From: a virus
DNA: 44,998 bases
Virus record (IMG/VR): IMGVR_UViG_3300026118_000020
Coordinates: 1 to 44,998 of that record
Strand: one strand, 5' to 3'
Positions within the stretch are counted from its first letter, which is position 1; each line of letters starts with the position of its first letter. Below are positions 24,446 to 30,907 of this stretch, piece by piece. Under the pieces are notes generated by a model. That model saw only the letters and a list, made by a program, of their open reading frames with translations, was not told the origin of the DNA and did not search any database. A program made the position numbers and the translations under genes.

Positions 24446-24633
24446 GGCAGCTTCCCCTTTGGCAGAGCGACCCGGCGTTTCTGCTCGCCGACCATCTTGG
24501 CGAGCAGATCGACCTGGGCGTGGTCGGTGTCCCAACCGCTCCGGCGTGGGTCGGTCACGATCCCCCACGTCGCCCGTTTGCGTGCGTGGTAATTAGCCGA
24601 CCAGCGCGTCAGCATGCGTTGGATGAAGCGCAT
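24442..24633 (-). CDS. Small basic protein
   Basis: 63 residues, very basic (Arg/Lys), with SANYHARKRATWGIV and a C-terminal KMVGEQKRRVALPKGK. ATG at 24633 after GAGAGGAAC; this makes a 41-base overlap with the whiB gene. A later ATG inside would shorten the overlap. Perhaps nucleic-acid binding because of charge; not recognised. Confidence 0.6.
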   Translation of the reverse strand: MRFIQRMLTRWSANYHARKRATWGIVTDPRRSGWDTDHAQVDLLAKMVGEQKRRVALPKGKLP

Positions 24634-24880
24634 TCTCTGTTCCTCTCAGTGCTCCTCGTCGCCGGATGGCTCGGCGCTCGCCCTCGGTCATTCCGCCCCA
24701 GATCCCGAACTCGACGCCCTGGTCGAGTGCCCACGCCAGGCAGCCGACCCGGGACGGGCAGAGGTTGCAGACGCTCTTGGCGAACTCGGTGTCGGCAATG
24801 GCGGCAGGGCCGTAGCCGACCGGGAACCAGCGCTCGGGGTCGTAGTTGCGGCAATGGAAGCGGGGGTCAGATCGCGGCAC
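24593..24880 (-). CDS. whiB: WhiB-family iron-sulfur transcription factor
   Basis: Actinobacterial regulator carrying a [4Fe-4S] cluster. 95 residues with all four cluster Cys (10, 38, 41, 47; spacing CX27CX2CX5C), the GIWGG turn at 59-63 and a basic tail with ERRAIRRR for DNA contact: a full-length, intact WhiB. GTG at 24880 is chosen from the GAGAGGAGG site. Phage WhiB proteins such as that of mycobacteriophage TM4 can dominate host WhiB2 and block division or superinfection; the same could hold here. A hairpin terminator lies before it. Confidence 0.92.
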   Translation of the reverse strand: MPRSDPRFHCRNYDPERWFPVGYGPAAIADTEFAKSVCNLCPSRVGCLAWALDQGVEFGIWGGMTEGERRAIRRRGALRGTENALHPTHADALVG

Positions 24881-24902
24881 GACGTGCCTCCTCTCGTCCT
24901 GG

Positions 24903-24940
24903 GCGCGGCCACCCCCACCCGCATGCGGGGGTGGCCGCGC
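24903..24940 (-). terminator. Hairpin between 24945 gene and whiB
   Basis: 14-bp perfect stem (24903-24916 with 24927-24940), 10-base loop with GCATGC. Directly after the stop codon of the upstream leftward gene. Confidence 0.7.
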
Positions 24941-24944
24941 CGAT

Positions 24945-25124
24945 TTACGGGGTGACCGCCGGGGCGGCCGGGAACAGGGGCGGGACCTCACGCGGCCAGG
25001 CCTTCTCTCGTCCGTGGTTGCCCAGGTCGTCCCACCACAGCGAGCAGTTCGCGTGGATGGAGTGGGCGACTGTGCGAGCACACTGCAAGTCACGTCCGGG
25101 GTAGCGACTCGCACATCGTGGCAT
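24945..25124 (-). CDS. Small Cys/His protein
   Basis: 59 residues from ATG 25124 (AGGAGG site in front). Cys at 4, 15 and 27 with His 21 and 24 (CASRYPGRDLQC, HSIHANC) could hold a metal ion; a Trp-Trp-Asp-Asp motif follows and the tail is Pro-rich. Similar short Cys/His proteins are common in actinophages without known function. Confidence 0.65.
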   Translation of the reverse strand: MPRCASRYPGRDLQCARTVAHSIHANCSLWWDDLGNHGREKAWPREVPPLFPAAPAVTP

Positions 25125-25311
25125 CTCGACCTCCTGCTGCCCCGCACGGCGCGTGGCACCCCTATCGTATCCCATGGGTTGCCGACGCCACAACCCCCCG
25201 GACGTACCGGCCTGGCTCGAGGATTTGCACGCGAATAGGGGTTATGGCGTCGGGGCGCGGTGTGGTACGATCGTTGCTTCCGATTCCCACCCCACCTGGA
25301 GGGTTCCCACC
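25125..25311. promoter_or_regulatory. Divergent promoter region
   Basis: 187-base gap between divergent genes. Leftward -10 TACGAT (complement of 25164-25169) in GATACGATAGGGG and rightward -10 TACGAT (25266-25271) within TGTGGTACGAT, the latter matching the genome's extended -10 family. A ribosome site GGAGGG precedes the start at 25312. No -35 is clear on either side. Confidence 0.55.
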
Positions 25312-26034
25312 ATGACCGACGTCGAGACCGTCGACCCCGGCACCACGGCCGAGCAGCAGGAGGCCGTCGAGAAGATGGAACCGGCCGAGCCCCAGGCCGC
25401 CCCGGTCGACAAGTCCCACCCCTGCCTCTGCCGCTTCTACGAGGTCTACGACCCGAAGGACGAGGAGGCCGTCTTCACGACCGGCTGCGAGCTGACGACC
25501 AAGGCGACGTTCGCCCAGGGTCACGACGCCAAGCTCGTCAGCTTCCTGGTCGACGGGAAGGCCGACGGCTACGAGATCCGGACCGTGAAGGACGGCAAGA
25601 CCACCAAGCACGACACCCCCGGCGAGGCGGTGGCCGACGCCAGCAACGCGCTGCAGACCAAGGCCGAGAAGGCCTGGAGCAACCGGGTCGCCAAGGACAC
25701 GGCGGCGGCAACCCGGAAGGCCAACCGGGACAAGCTGAAGGCCGACAAGCTCGCCGCTAAGGAGAAGGCCAAGGCCGAGAAGGAAGCCGCAGCCGTGAAG
25801 GCCAAGGCCGACAAGACCGACGGCCCGAAGGCCGTGGGGGCGGAGGTCGTCGCCGGATCGAACGAGGGCTCGACGGCCGAGCTGCAGCCTGGCCAGGCCG
25901 TGATCAAGGTCGGCCGCTGGGAGTACGTCGCCAACATCACCGGCGACGGCACGGCGATCTACACCGACGGCTCGGGTGCCGAGCAGACCCGCGAGCGCGA
26001 CGGTTACCAGCTCCTGCGCTCCTACGAGGGCTGA
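25312..26034 (+). CDS. Cys-motif protein with Lys/Ala coiled segment (paralogue 1)
   Basis: 240 residues. Acidic start, then a small Cys/His unit CLCRFYEVYDP and FAQGHDAKLVSFLV (Cys 38, 40, 59; His 71), a long Lys/Ala/Glu helix (about 110-180) and a C-terminal IKVGRWEYVANI strand unit. The gene at 26626 has the same three-part plan, so these are paralogues. High G/C third positions and a strong ribosome site suggest abundant expression. A nucleic-acid-binding role is plausible from the basic helix, but no family is recognised. Confidence 0.75.
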   Translation: MTDVETVDPGTTAEQQEAVEKMEPAEPQAAPVDKSHPCLCRFYEVYDPKDEEAVFTTGCELTTKATFAQGHDAKLVSFLVDGKADGYEIRTVKDGKTTKHDTPGEAVADASNALQTKAEKAWSNRVAKDTAAATRKANRDKLKADKLAAKEKAKAEKEAAAVKAKADKTDGPKAVGAEVVAGSNEGSTAELQPGQAVIKVGRWEYVANITGDGTAIYTDGSGAEQTRERDGYQLLRSYEG

Positions 26035-26057
26035 CCGGGGTCATCCGACCAGGCAGC

Positions 26058-26095
26058 AGGACGGCCCCCGTTTCACGTGGAACGGGGGCCGTCCT
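26058..26095 (+). terminator. Terminator with parS-like loop
   Basis: 15-bp perfect stem (26058-26072 with 26081-26095) between convergent genes, ending transcription from both sides. The loop and stem top spell GTTTCACGTGGAAC (26070-26083), the 14-base sequence known as a parS variant bound by ParB in Streptomyces and relatives. An identical copy, inverted, sits at 30916-30929 in another terminator. Confidence 0.85.
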
Positions 26096-26109
26096 GTGTG
26101 TGTCAGCGG

Positions 26110-26358
26110 TCAGCGGTTGTTGACCTCGGGCCAGTTGTCGGCCACGATCCGGTGAGGCTCAACCGGACCCTCGTCCTCGTTCGCGTCCAGGAACCTGCCG
26201 CCAGCGTCGACTGCGCGGCCGGACACGGAGTCGTGGTAGCCGGTCACGTCGGGGGCCGGTACCATCCGGTCGGTTGGCGGCTCGGTCGGCACTTCCAGCT
26301 GGGTTGGGGGTGCCGGTGTCGGGTCGTTGGTGGGTGCGGCGTCTTTGCGTACGGCCAT
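26110..26358 (-). CDS. Hypothetical Pro-rich acidic protein
   Basis: 82 residues, ATG 26358 with GGAGG in front. First half is Pro/Thr-rich and likely disordered (APPTQLEVPTEPPTD), second half acidic with GRAVDAGGRFLDANEDEG. Unrecognised single-gene leftward unit, bounded by the parS-type terminator and the complex promoter region. Confidence 0.65.
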   Translation of the reverse strand: MAVRKDAAPTNDPTPAPPTQLEVPTEPPTDRMVPAPDVTGYHDSVSGRAVDAGGRFLDANEDEGPVEPHRIVADNWPEVNNR

Positions 26359-26625
26359 GGTTGAACCTCCGTGGTGGTGTGGCTCGCTGCCGCCCCAGGG
26401 TACCATTGGCGCGGTCGGCCCGCACCCTGGCGGTAAACGTCCTAGGATCCTATGATATCGAATCGAAGCGTTTCGATTACGCTTCGTGACGCCGGCCGTC
26501 ACTGACCGTGATGTGACGTAGATCACATGCTCGAGTTGACACAAGCCAATTCCTGTTGCCCGTACGATAGGGTAGAATTGTATTCAGAGGGCGGGGGGAC
26601 CGCCCACCAAGCAAAGGAGCCCGAA
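26359..26625. promoter_or_regulatory. Complex regulatory region with inverted repeats and Crp-type site
   Basis: 267-base gap between divergent genes and locally AT-richer than its surroundings. It holds nested inverted repeats AATCGAA/TTCGATT (26461-26467 and 26472-26478) and CGAAGCG/CGCTTCG (26464-26470 and 26480-26486), the Crp-type site at 26512-26527, TTGACA at 26536-26541, -10 candidates TACGAT (26563-26568) and TAGAAT (26573-26578), then a GGCGG/CCGCC hairpin in the leader and AAGGAG before the start at 26626. Confidence 0.7.
26512..26527 (+). promoter_or_regulatory. Crp/GlxR-type operator
   Basis: TGTGACGTAGATCACA is a perfect TGTGA-N6-TCACA palindrome and also fits the actinobacterial GlxR form TGTGANNTANNTCACA. 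Its centre lies about 55 to 65 bases before the likely transcription start of the 26626 gene, the usual place for class I activation by a cAMP-receptor-family protein of the host. Confidence 0.7.
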
Positions 26626-27159
26626 ATGTCGAAGACCACCGCTTGCGCCTGCCGTTCCTTCTCGTTCGGCACCTACGGCCCCGACGGCTCGGCCGAGTCG
26701 TTCGAGGACTACGGCACCGGCTGCAACCAGACGACCACTCGGACCTTCGCCCAGGGCCACGACGCCAAGCTGGTCGGCTTCCTGGTCCGGGCGCAGTTGG
26801 CGGGCGAGGAGATCCGCCGGACGACCGGGGGCGTCGTCCACACCTTCCCGGGGGCCGTCGCGGCGGCAGCGACCAGCAGCGACGCGCTGGCCCTGAAGGC
26901 GCAGGCGCAGCTCGACGCCGCTCGGGCGCGGGTCGCCAAGGCCGCAGCCCGCGAGGCCACCAAGGTCGCCCGCAAGTCGGCCAAGGCCGCCACCCCGGCT
27001 CCCGCGCCCAAGGCCGAGCCGACCACCCGCGAGGCCAAGATCAAGGTCGGCCGCTGGACCTACGACGCGACGATCATCATCGCGACCGGCGAGGCGACCT
27101 ACGCCAAGAAGCTCGGCGGGTCGGTCACCGTCGCCCAGGGCGACTACACGGAGGTGTGA
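26626..27159 (+). CDS. Cys-motif protein with Lys/Ala segment (paralogue 2)
   Basis: 177 residues, ATG after AAGGAGCCCGAA. Cys 7, 9, 33 and His 45 in ACACRSFSFG and FAQGHDAKLVGFLV, an Ala/Arg/Lys helix (about 85-135) and a final IKVGRWTYDATI strand unit. Shorter relative of the 25312 gene. Placed under the Crp-type site and the strongest-looking promoter of the region, it is probably an early, abundant protein. Function unknown. Confidence 0.75.
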   Translation: MSKTTACACRSFSFGTYGPDGSAESFEDYGTGCNQTTTRTFAQGHDAKLVGFLVRAQLAGEEIRRTTGGVVHTFPGAVAAAATSSDALALKAQAQLDAARARVAKAAAREATKVARKSAKAATPAPAPKAEPTTREAKIKVGRWTYDATIIIATGEATYAKKLGGSVTVAQGDYTEV

Positions 27160-27169
27160 TCTACTTCAC

Positions 27170-27263
27170 GGCCCCGGGGGGATTCCCCCGGGGCCGACCC
27201 CTATGGTAGAATAGAATTAGAAGGCGGGGGGCGTGCCCCCGCCCCGCACAGAGGAGGCCCAAA
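27170..27263 (+). promoter_or_regulatory. Repeated module: terminator hairpin, promoter, leader hairpin, RBS (copy A)
   Basis: Hairpin with 11-bp stem (27170-27180 with 27185-27195), then TATGGTAGAAT (27202-27212) followed by AGAATTAGAA, then a leader hairpin of GGCGGGGG and CCCCCGCC, then GAGGAGGCCCAAA before ATG 27264. The upstream hairpin ends the previous transcript and the -10 starts the next. Confidence 0.75.
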
Positions 27264-27497
27264 ATGCCCGAGTTCACCGACCAGACGATCGTCCCGCAGG
27301 CTGCCGCCGCGATGGGGGTTGGGGCCGAGGACATCGACGCTGCTGACGCCGTGACCGCCTCGCTGGTCATCAGCTTCGCCCTTAGCCGTCCGGCGCTCGG
27401 CAAGTCCGACCGACTGGCCTGCACGGCGATCCTGATGCTGTCGCAGGACAACCCGGACGCCGCGCGGCAGCTGGCCATCGAGCTGACGACTCCCTGA
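27264..27497 (+). CDS. Hypothetical small helical protein
   Basis: 77 residues, unrecognised, Ala-rich and helical with one moderately hydrophobic helix (VTASLVISFALSRPALG). Sits alone between two promoter modules, so it is transcribed as its own unit. Confidence 0.65.
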   Translation: MPEFTDQTIVPQAAAAMGVGAEDIDAADAVTASLVISFALSRPALGKSDRLACTAILMLSQDNPDAARQLAIELTTP

Positions 27498-27504
27498 CCC
27501 GACC

Positions 27505-27591
27505 GCCCCCGGGGGATTCCCCCGGGGGCACCCGGTATGGTAGAATAGAATTAGAAGGCGGGAGGACCGCCTCGGGCGTGAGGAGGACAGG
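27505..27591 (+). promoter_or_regulatory. Repeated promoter module (copy B)
   Basis: 11-bp stem (27505-27515 with 27519-27529), TATGGTAGAAT (27536-27546) plus AGAATTAGAAGGCGG, leader hairpin GGCGG-GAGGA-CCGCC, and GAGGAGGACAGG before ATG 27592. The span from TATGG to GGCGG is the same as copy A. Confidence 0.75.
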
Positions 27592-27750
27592 ATGGACAAG
27601 AAGGCGATCGCGAAGCTCGTGGGGGAGCTTGCCGAGCTGGCCTCGTATCGGGACATCGACACGACGGTCACGATCATCGAGTCGCTGGCCATTCACCTCC
27701 GCGTAAAGCCGGAGTCCATCCCGGGCTACGCTGAATTGAAGGGCATGTGA
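27592..27750 (+). CDS. Small helical protein
   Basis: 52 residues, opening MDKKAIAKLVGELAELASY and ending PESIPGYAELKGM: amphipathic helices, mixed charge, unrecognised. First gene of a four-gene unit that runs to 28298; ATG is well placed after GGAGGACAGG. Confidence 0.65.
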   Translation: MDKKAIAKLVGELAELASYRDIDTTVTIIESLAIHLRVKPESIPGYAELKGM

Positions 27751-27751
27751 C

Positions 27752-27952
27752 ATGGACTTCAAATTCAAGGTCTCGATCGACGGGCAGGATTTTACCTGGG
27801 TCGCCGGGGGCCGCGACGACCTGGAGGCCGAGGAGGCGGTCGAGGTCGCCTTAGAGGCCGACGGCGAGGAGGCGTACGAGATCGAGCTGCTCGGCGAGGC
27901 GACCCAAGACGACCTGGACGACCACAACACGCTCTTTGCAACGGAAAGGTGA
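27752..27952 (+). CDS. Small acidic protein
   Basis: 66 residues and strongly acidic (Glu/Asp), with a strand pair at the start (FKFKVSIDGQDFTWVAGG) and an acidic helix. Could act as a DNA mimic or be an inhibitor, but there is no direct evidence. Starts one base after the previous stop. Confidence 0.65.
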   Translation: MDFKFKVSIDGQDFTWVAGGRDDLEAEEAVEVALEADGEEAYEIELLGEATQDDLDDHNTLFATER

Positions 27953-27957
27953 CGGGC

Positions 27958-28125
27958 ATGGACGACGATCGATTCTGGAGCGACGTGGCTATCCTGACCG
28001 AGGCAGCCCGGATCGACCCGGTTTTCGCGATTGAGCTGGACGCGGCCGGAACGGACGAGCGGGTCGACCAGCTAGTCGCAGACGCGCGAAAGATCATTGA
28101 GGATGCAACCCAGGAGGGGTACTGA
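27958..28125 (+). CDS. Small acidic helical protein
   Basis: 55 residues, acidic, helical throughout (DDDRFWSDVAILTEAARID). ATG at 27958 after AAAGGTGACGGGC; stop TGA shares its A with the next ATG. Unrecognised. Confidence 0.65.
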   Translation: MDDDRFWSDVAILTEAARIDPVFAIELDAAGTDERVDQLVADARKIIEDATQEGY

Positions 28126-28298
28126 TGGGCGACAAGAAGGCCGCCGAGAACGTCGGCAAACTGATCAAGAAACACGCCAAGAAGCCGAAGCCCATGCCGA
28201 CCGTGGCTAAGCGAATGAAGAGCGTTAAGAAGCCTGCGCCCAAGAGCGAGCCCAAGAACGTGCTGGCGCTGATCGCCAAACACCTACGCGGCCGATAG
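28125..28298 (+). CDS. Small Lys-rich basic protein
   Basis: 57 residues with about one third Lys/Arg (KLIKKHAKKPKPM, KRMKSVKKPAPKSEPK). Overlaps the preceding stop by one base. Its charge opposite to the two acidic proteins just upstream suggests DNA binding or pairing with them. No family recognised; the sequence resembles histone-tail-like basic peptides. Confidence 0.6.
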   Translation: MGDKKAAENVGKLIKKHAKKPKPMPTVAKRMKSVKKPAPKSEPKNVLALIAKHLRGR

Positions 28299-28306
28299 GG
28301 GCTTCG

Positions 28307-28395
28307 TCGCCCCGGGGGGAATTCCCCCGGGGCGATTCCGTATGATAGAATGGAATTAGAAGGCGGGAGGACCGCCCCGACGAAGGAGGCCCCGA
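28307..28395 (+). promoter_or_regulatory. Repeated promoter module (copy C)
   Basis: 12-bp stem (28307-28318 with 28324-28335), TATGATAGAAT (28341-28351) plus GGAATTAGAAGGCGG, leader hairpin GGCGG-GAGGA-CCGCC, GAAGGAGGCCCCGA before ATG 28396. Confidence 0.75.
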
Positions 28396-28710
28396 ATGCT
28401 CGCAATCGCCCTGGTCGTCCCGAACTTCCCGGACCACGTCCGTAGCGACACTTACTCGATCGACTACGGCCGGATCTGCGGCCTGACCGCGACCGCCCCC
28501 ACCACGACCGACCTGCTGTTGGCTGACGCTGCCGACAAGCTCACCCTGGTCACGCGCCTTGCCCGTTCCCGTCCCAACTCGTCGCAGTGGCGAGCAGCCG
28601 CTCGGGCAAGCCGCGAGGCCACAATCGCCTACTCGGCCGCAAAGGGTCTAAGCAGGGAGGACGCGTTGGCCCGAATCCACCAGGTTGCGGCCAGGCGTAA
28701 GCAGTTCTGA
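28396..28710 (+). CDS. Hypothetical protein
   Basis: 104 residues, unrecognised. Strand-rich first 40 residues, then two helices (TTTDLLLADAADKLTLVTRL and REDALARIHQVAARRK). First gene after module C. Confidence 0.65.
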   Translation: MLAIALVVPNFPDHVRSDTYSIDYGRICGLTATAPTTTDLLLADAADKLTLVTRLARSRPNSSQWRAAARASREATIAYSAAKGLSREDALARIHQVAARRKQF

Positions 28711-28747
28711 GGTCCAAGACCCCATCGATATGGAGGATAGAAGGAAA

Positions 28748-28963
28748 ATGGCCAGACGACGCAAGCCCGTGGCACAGACCCCCAAGCTGCGCAACGAGTC
28801 GGGACGCCCGTTGACCGGCGACGGTCGGACGCGGGGTGGCCAGATCGGAGGCAGTGAGGTCGAGTTCAGGACCGCTGGCGGATCGACCGTCGGCACGGGG
28901 GGCCTTCTGCGAGCCCTCCGCTGGATCGGCGGAGGGAGACACAGGGGAGGGGGCCAGAGCTAG
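28748..28963 (+). CDS. Small Arg/Gly-rich protein
   Basis: 71 residues from ATG 28748 (GAAGGAAA in front; an earlier in-frame ATG seven codons before is possible). Basic N-terminus MARRRKPVAQ and Gly-rich remainder, probably disordered. Ends seven bases before module D. Moderate support only. Confidence 0.5.
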   Translation: MARRRKPVAQTPKLRNESGRPLTGDGRTRGGQIGGSEVEFRTAGGSTVGTGGLLRALRWIGGGRHRGGGQS

Positions 28964-28969
28964 CAAGCT

Positions 28970-29067
28970 AACCGCCCCGGGGGGGGGGTTCCCCCGGGGC
29001 GGTTCCATATGGTAAAATAGAACTATCGCGGGGGGCCTGCCCCCGCCCCCCCTCTAAGGAGCCCGAA
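28970..29067 (+). promoter_or_regulatory. Repeated promoter module (copy D)
   Basis: 14-bp stem (28970-28983 with 28991-29004), TATGGTAAAAT (29008-29018), a leader hairpin GCGGGGG/CCCCCGC, and TAAGGAGCCCGAA before ATG 29068. The ribosome site plus spacer equals that of the 26626 gene. Confidence 0.75.
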
Positions 29068-29229
29068 ATGCGCAATCGCCCCCTCGCCGTTTTCCTGGCC
29101 TTCGACGCCGTTGCCCTGACGCTGCTGGCGATGTACGGCGACCTCAGCCACCCGATCTGGACGGCTGCGCTGGCTGGGCTGCTCGGCGTGGTGGCCTACA
29201 TGCAGTGGCGCGGCCCCCGGAAGGGCTGA
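29068..29229 (+). CDS. Small two-span membrane protein
   Basis: 53 residues. Two hydrophobic segments (LAVFLAFDAVALTLLAMYG and WTAALAGLLGVVAYMQW) joined by DLSHPI, and a basic end. ATG after AAGGAGCCCGAA. Last gene of the rightward early block. Unrecognised; possibly inner-membrane factor in host takeover or exclusion. Confidence 0.7.
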   Translation: MRNRPLAVFLAFDAVALTLLAMYGDLSHPIWTAALAGLLGVVAYMQWRGPRKG

Positions 29230-29242
29230 CACCGGACGAGCC

Positions 29243-29282
29243 CCAGCGGCCCCCCGCCGACATACCGGCGGGGGGCCGCTGG
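29243..29282. terminator. Bidirectional terminator
   Basis: 17-bp perfect stem (29243-29259 with 29266-29282), loop of 6 bases, and TTTG after it on the + strand. It separates the rightward early block from the leftward nucleotide-modification operon. Confidence 0.85.
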
Positions 29283-29295
29283 TTTGTCCCGTGAG

Positions 29296-29397
29296 TCAGG
29301 AGACGGCAAGTAGGGACGCTCCGATGGACAGCGCGACATATCCGGCCCCAACGGCGACAATCAGCGCGCCCAGATGGCGATCGATCCAAGCAAGCAT
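29296..29397 (-). CDS. Tiny membrane protein (33 residues)
   Basis: ATG at 29397 after GTGAGGAAC. Product starts MLAWIDRHLG and is then one hydrophobic helix to its end (LIVAVGAGYVALSIGASLL). Six bases or so after the stop of the preceding gene, it is the last member of the purZ operon. Unknown. Confidence 0.55.
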   Translation of the reverse strand: MLAWIDRHLGALIVAVGAGYVALSIGASLLAVS

Positions 29398-29402
29398 GTT
29401 CC

Positions 29403-29798
29403 TCACTCCACTTCGTGTCGTTTGTACTCCGCCTCACCTGCCGTGATCAGCAGAGCAAGCGCACGCGCCTCAGCCGCTGTCACTATTCTGTTCGGTCCGA
29501 TGCGCTCCCGCGCGTCCAGGGCAAACAGATACTCCGCCTCGGTCGGCTTGCGGCTACCGTCGAGCGGCCAACCAAAGATGGTCGCGCCGAACACCGAACC
29601 AGCGGAGGCGGGGGCGACCAGCCTGGACGGCGGGTCCGGTTTCATCAGGAACTCGGCGAATCGAACTGTTGCGTCGGCCCGTTCGGGTCCGGTGAGCGGC
29701 TTCCACCCGTCGATCTTATACCCACGACCATTCTTCTCATCGACCCCCATCGACTCGACCAGTTGAAACGCCAGCCGCAGCGCCTCCTCGCGAGTCAC
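29403..29798 (-). CDS. Hypothetical protein
   Basis: 131 residues, GTG start in GTGA overlap with the gene before it. Ordered helical regions at both ends (TREEALRLAFQLVESMGVDE and AEARALALLITAGEAEY) around a Gly/Pro-rich centre. Unrecognised; co-transcribed with the dUTPase fusion. Confidence 0.7.
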   Translation of the reverse strand: MTREEALRLAFQLVESMGVDEKNGRGYKIDGWKPLTGPERADATVRFAEFLMKPDPPSRLVAPASAGSVFGATIFGWPLDGSRKPTEAEYLFALDARERIGPNRIVTAAEARALALLITAGEAEYKRHEVE

Positions 29799-29977
29799 GC
29801 GGTAAACCGTTCGAACAGGACGTAGCCGAACGCCCCGAGGATGACCACGGCGGCCGAGCCGAAGATCGCGATGGACAGGCCGACCGTGGTGCCGTTGCCC
29901 TCGCCCGACCGCCCCCGAGGTTGCTTCTTGCGCTTGGGGCGGTCGGCCGATCCGTCAGTTGGCCATTCCAGCGGCAT
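29795..29977 (-). CDS. Small single-span membrane protein
   Basis: 60 residues: basic Arg/Lys-rich first half (DRPKRKKQPRGRSGEG), then one membrane helix at about 33-54 (LSIAIFGSAAVVILGAFGYV). Start overlaps the dUTPase stop (TAATG). Function unknown. Confidence 0.65.
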   Translation of the reverse strand: MPLEWPTDGSADRPKRKKQPRGRSGEGNGTTVGLSIAIFGSAAVVILGAFGYVLFERFTA

Positions 29978-30888
29978 TAGTGACCACTACTCCCGTAGCC
30001 GTTGTGCCCCCGCTCGTGGGCCGGGAGGTCCGAGACCTCGACCAGCTCACCGGACCAGGCGGGGAGCAAGATCAACTGCGCGAGCCGGTGTCCGGGCTCG
30101 AACGTCACCGGCGCGTTGCTCCGGTTCTCGATCCCGACCATCAGCTCGCCTCGGTAGCCCGAGTCGATGATCGCCGACCGCACGTCGCACCGGTGCCGCG
30201 CCCAGGTCGACGAGCGGCCGGTGATCCAGCCGAAGTAGCCGTGCGGGATGGCGACGTGGACTCCGGTGCCGACCATGCTGTACTGTCCCGGGTCGAGCAT
30301 GACCGTCTCGGTGATCGCGAGGTCGAGTCCAGCATCGCCCCGGTACCTGCCTTGTTGTAGGTTCGCTGCCGCCCCCGCGACCTGCATCTCGGGCGGCTCG
30401 TGCGTCGGCGATTCGACCGCCGGGATCTTGGGGCCGAACGCGAGGGTGTCGTCCTGGAGAGGCCGCTGAGCAAGCATTTTCCTCAGGTCGTCCGGTGCTA
30501 CCGGTATGACGTCGTCAGCAATGATGTCGACGACCTGCGCACCTTGGCGCGACCAGGCAGCGAGCTGCACGGAGTACCGGATGTCCGTGAATATCACAAC
30601 CGGCTTGTTGCATTGGAGTGCCAAGCCGATCTCGACCGGCACACCGAGGGTGGCGACCCCGGCGGGCAGGACGGCGATGAACGCGTCGCAAAGATAGATT
30701 GCCGTGTTGTTGATCGAGTCGATCTTCTCGGCATGCTGAGCATCGCCGGTGTTGGCGAGGTACGCCTCATCCGGCTTGAACGCACCGACACCGGCCTGGA
30801 CCATCAGGACATTGAGATCGGTGATGAACGATCCGAGCCAGGACAGCTCACCGGCCTGGTCGATGGGACGTGCGAGGTAGACGAACAT
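29977..30888 (-). CDS. Fusion: nucleoside 2-deoxyribosyltransferase-like + dUTPase
   Basis: 303 residues from ATG 30888 (GAGAGGAAC in front). Residues 1-125 form a deoxyribosyltransferase-like Rossmann domain: FVYLARPID (2-10), DAFIAVLPAG (68-77) and GVPVEIGLA (82-90) with the likely catalytic Glu86. Residues 180-303 are a complete dUTPase: GDAGLDLAI (184-192), GRSSTWA (224-230), IIDSGYRGEL (240-249), GHRLAQLILLP (266-276) and ERGHNGYGSSGH (292-303), i.e. all five trimeric-dUTPase motifs. dUTPase makes dUMP and keeps uracil out of DNA. The N-terminal domain may cleave or exchange bases of deoxynucleotides. Such a fusion is unusual. Confidence 0.88.
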   Translation of the reverse strand: MFVYLARPIDQAGELSWLGSFITDLNVLMVQAGVGAFKPDEAYLANTGDAQHAEKIDSINNTAIYLCDAFIAVLPAGVATLGVPVEIGLALQCNKPVVIFTDIRYSVQLAAWSRQGAQVVDIIADDVIPVAPDDLRKMLAQRPLQDDTLAFGPKIPAVESPTHEPPEMQVAGAAANLQQGRYRGDAGLDLAITETVMLDPGQYSMVGTGVHVAIPHGYFGWITGRSSTWARHRCDVRSAIIDSGYRGELMVGIENRSNAPVTFEPGHRLAQLILLPAWSGELVEVSDLPAHERGHNGYGSSGH

Positions 30889-30907
30889 GAGTTCCTCTCG
30901 GGGGAGA

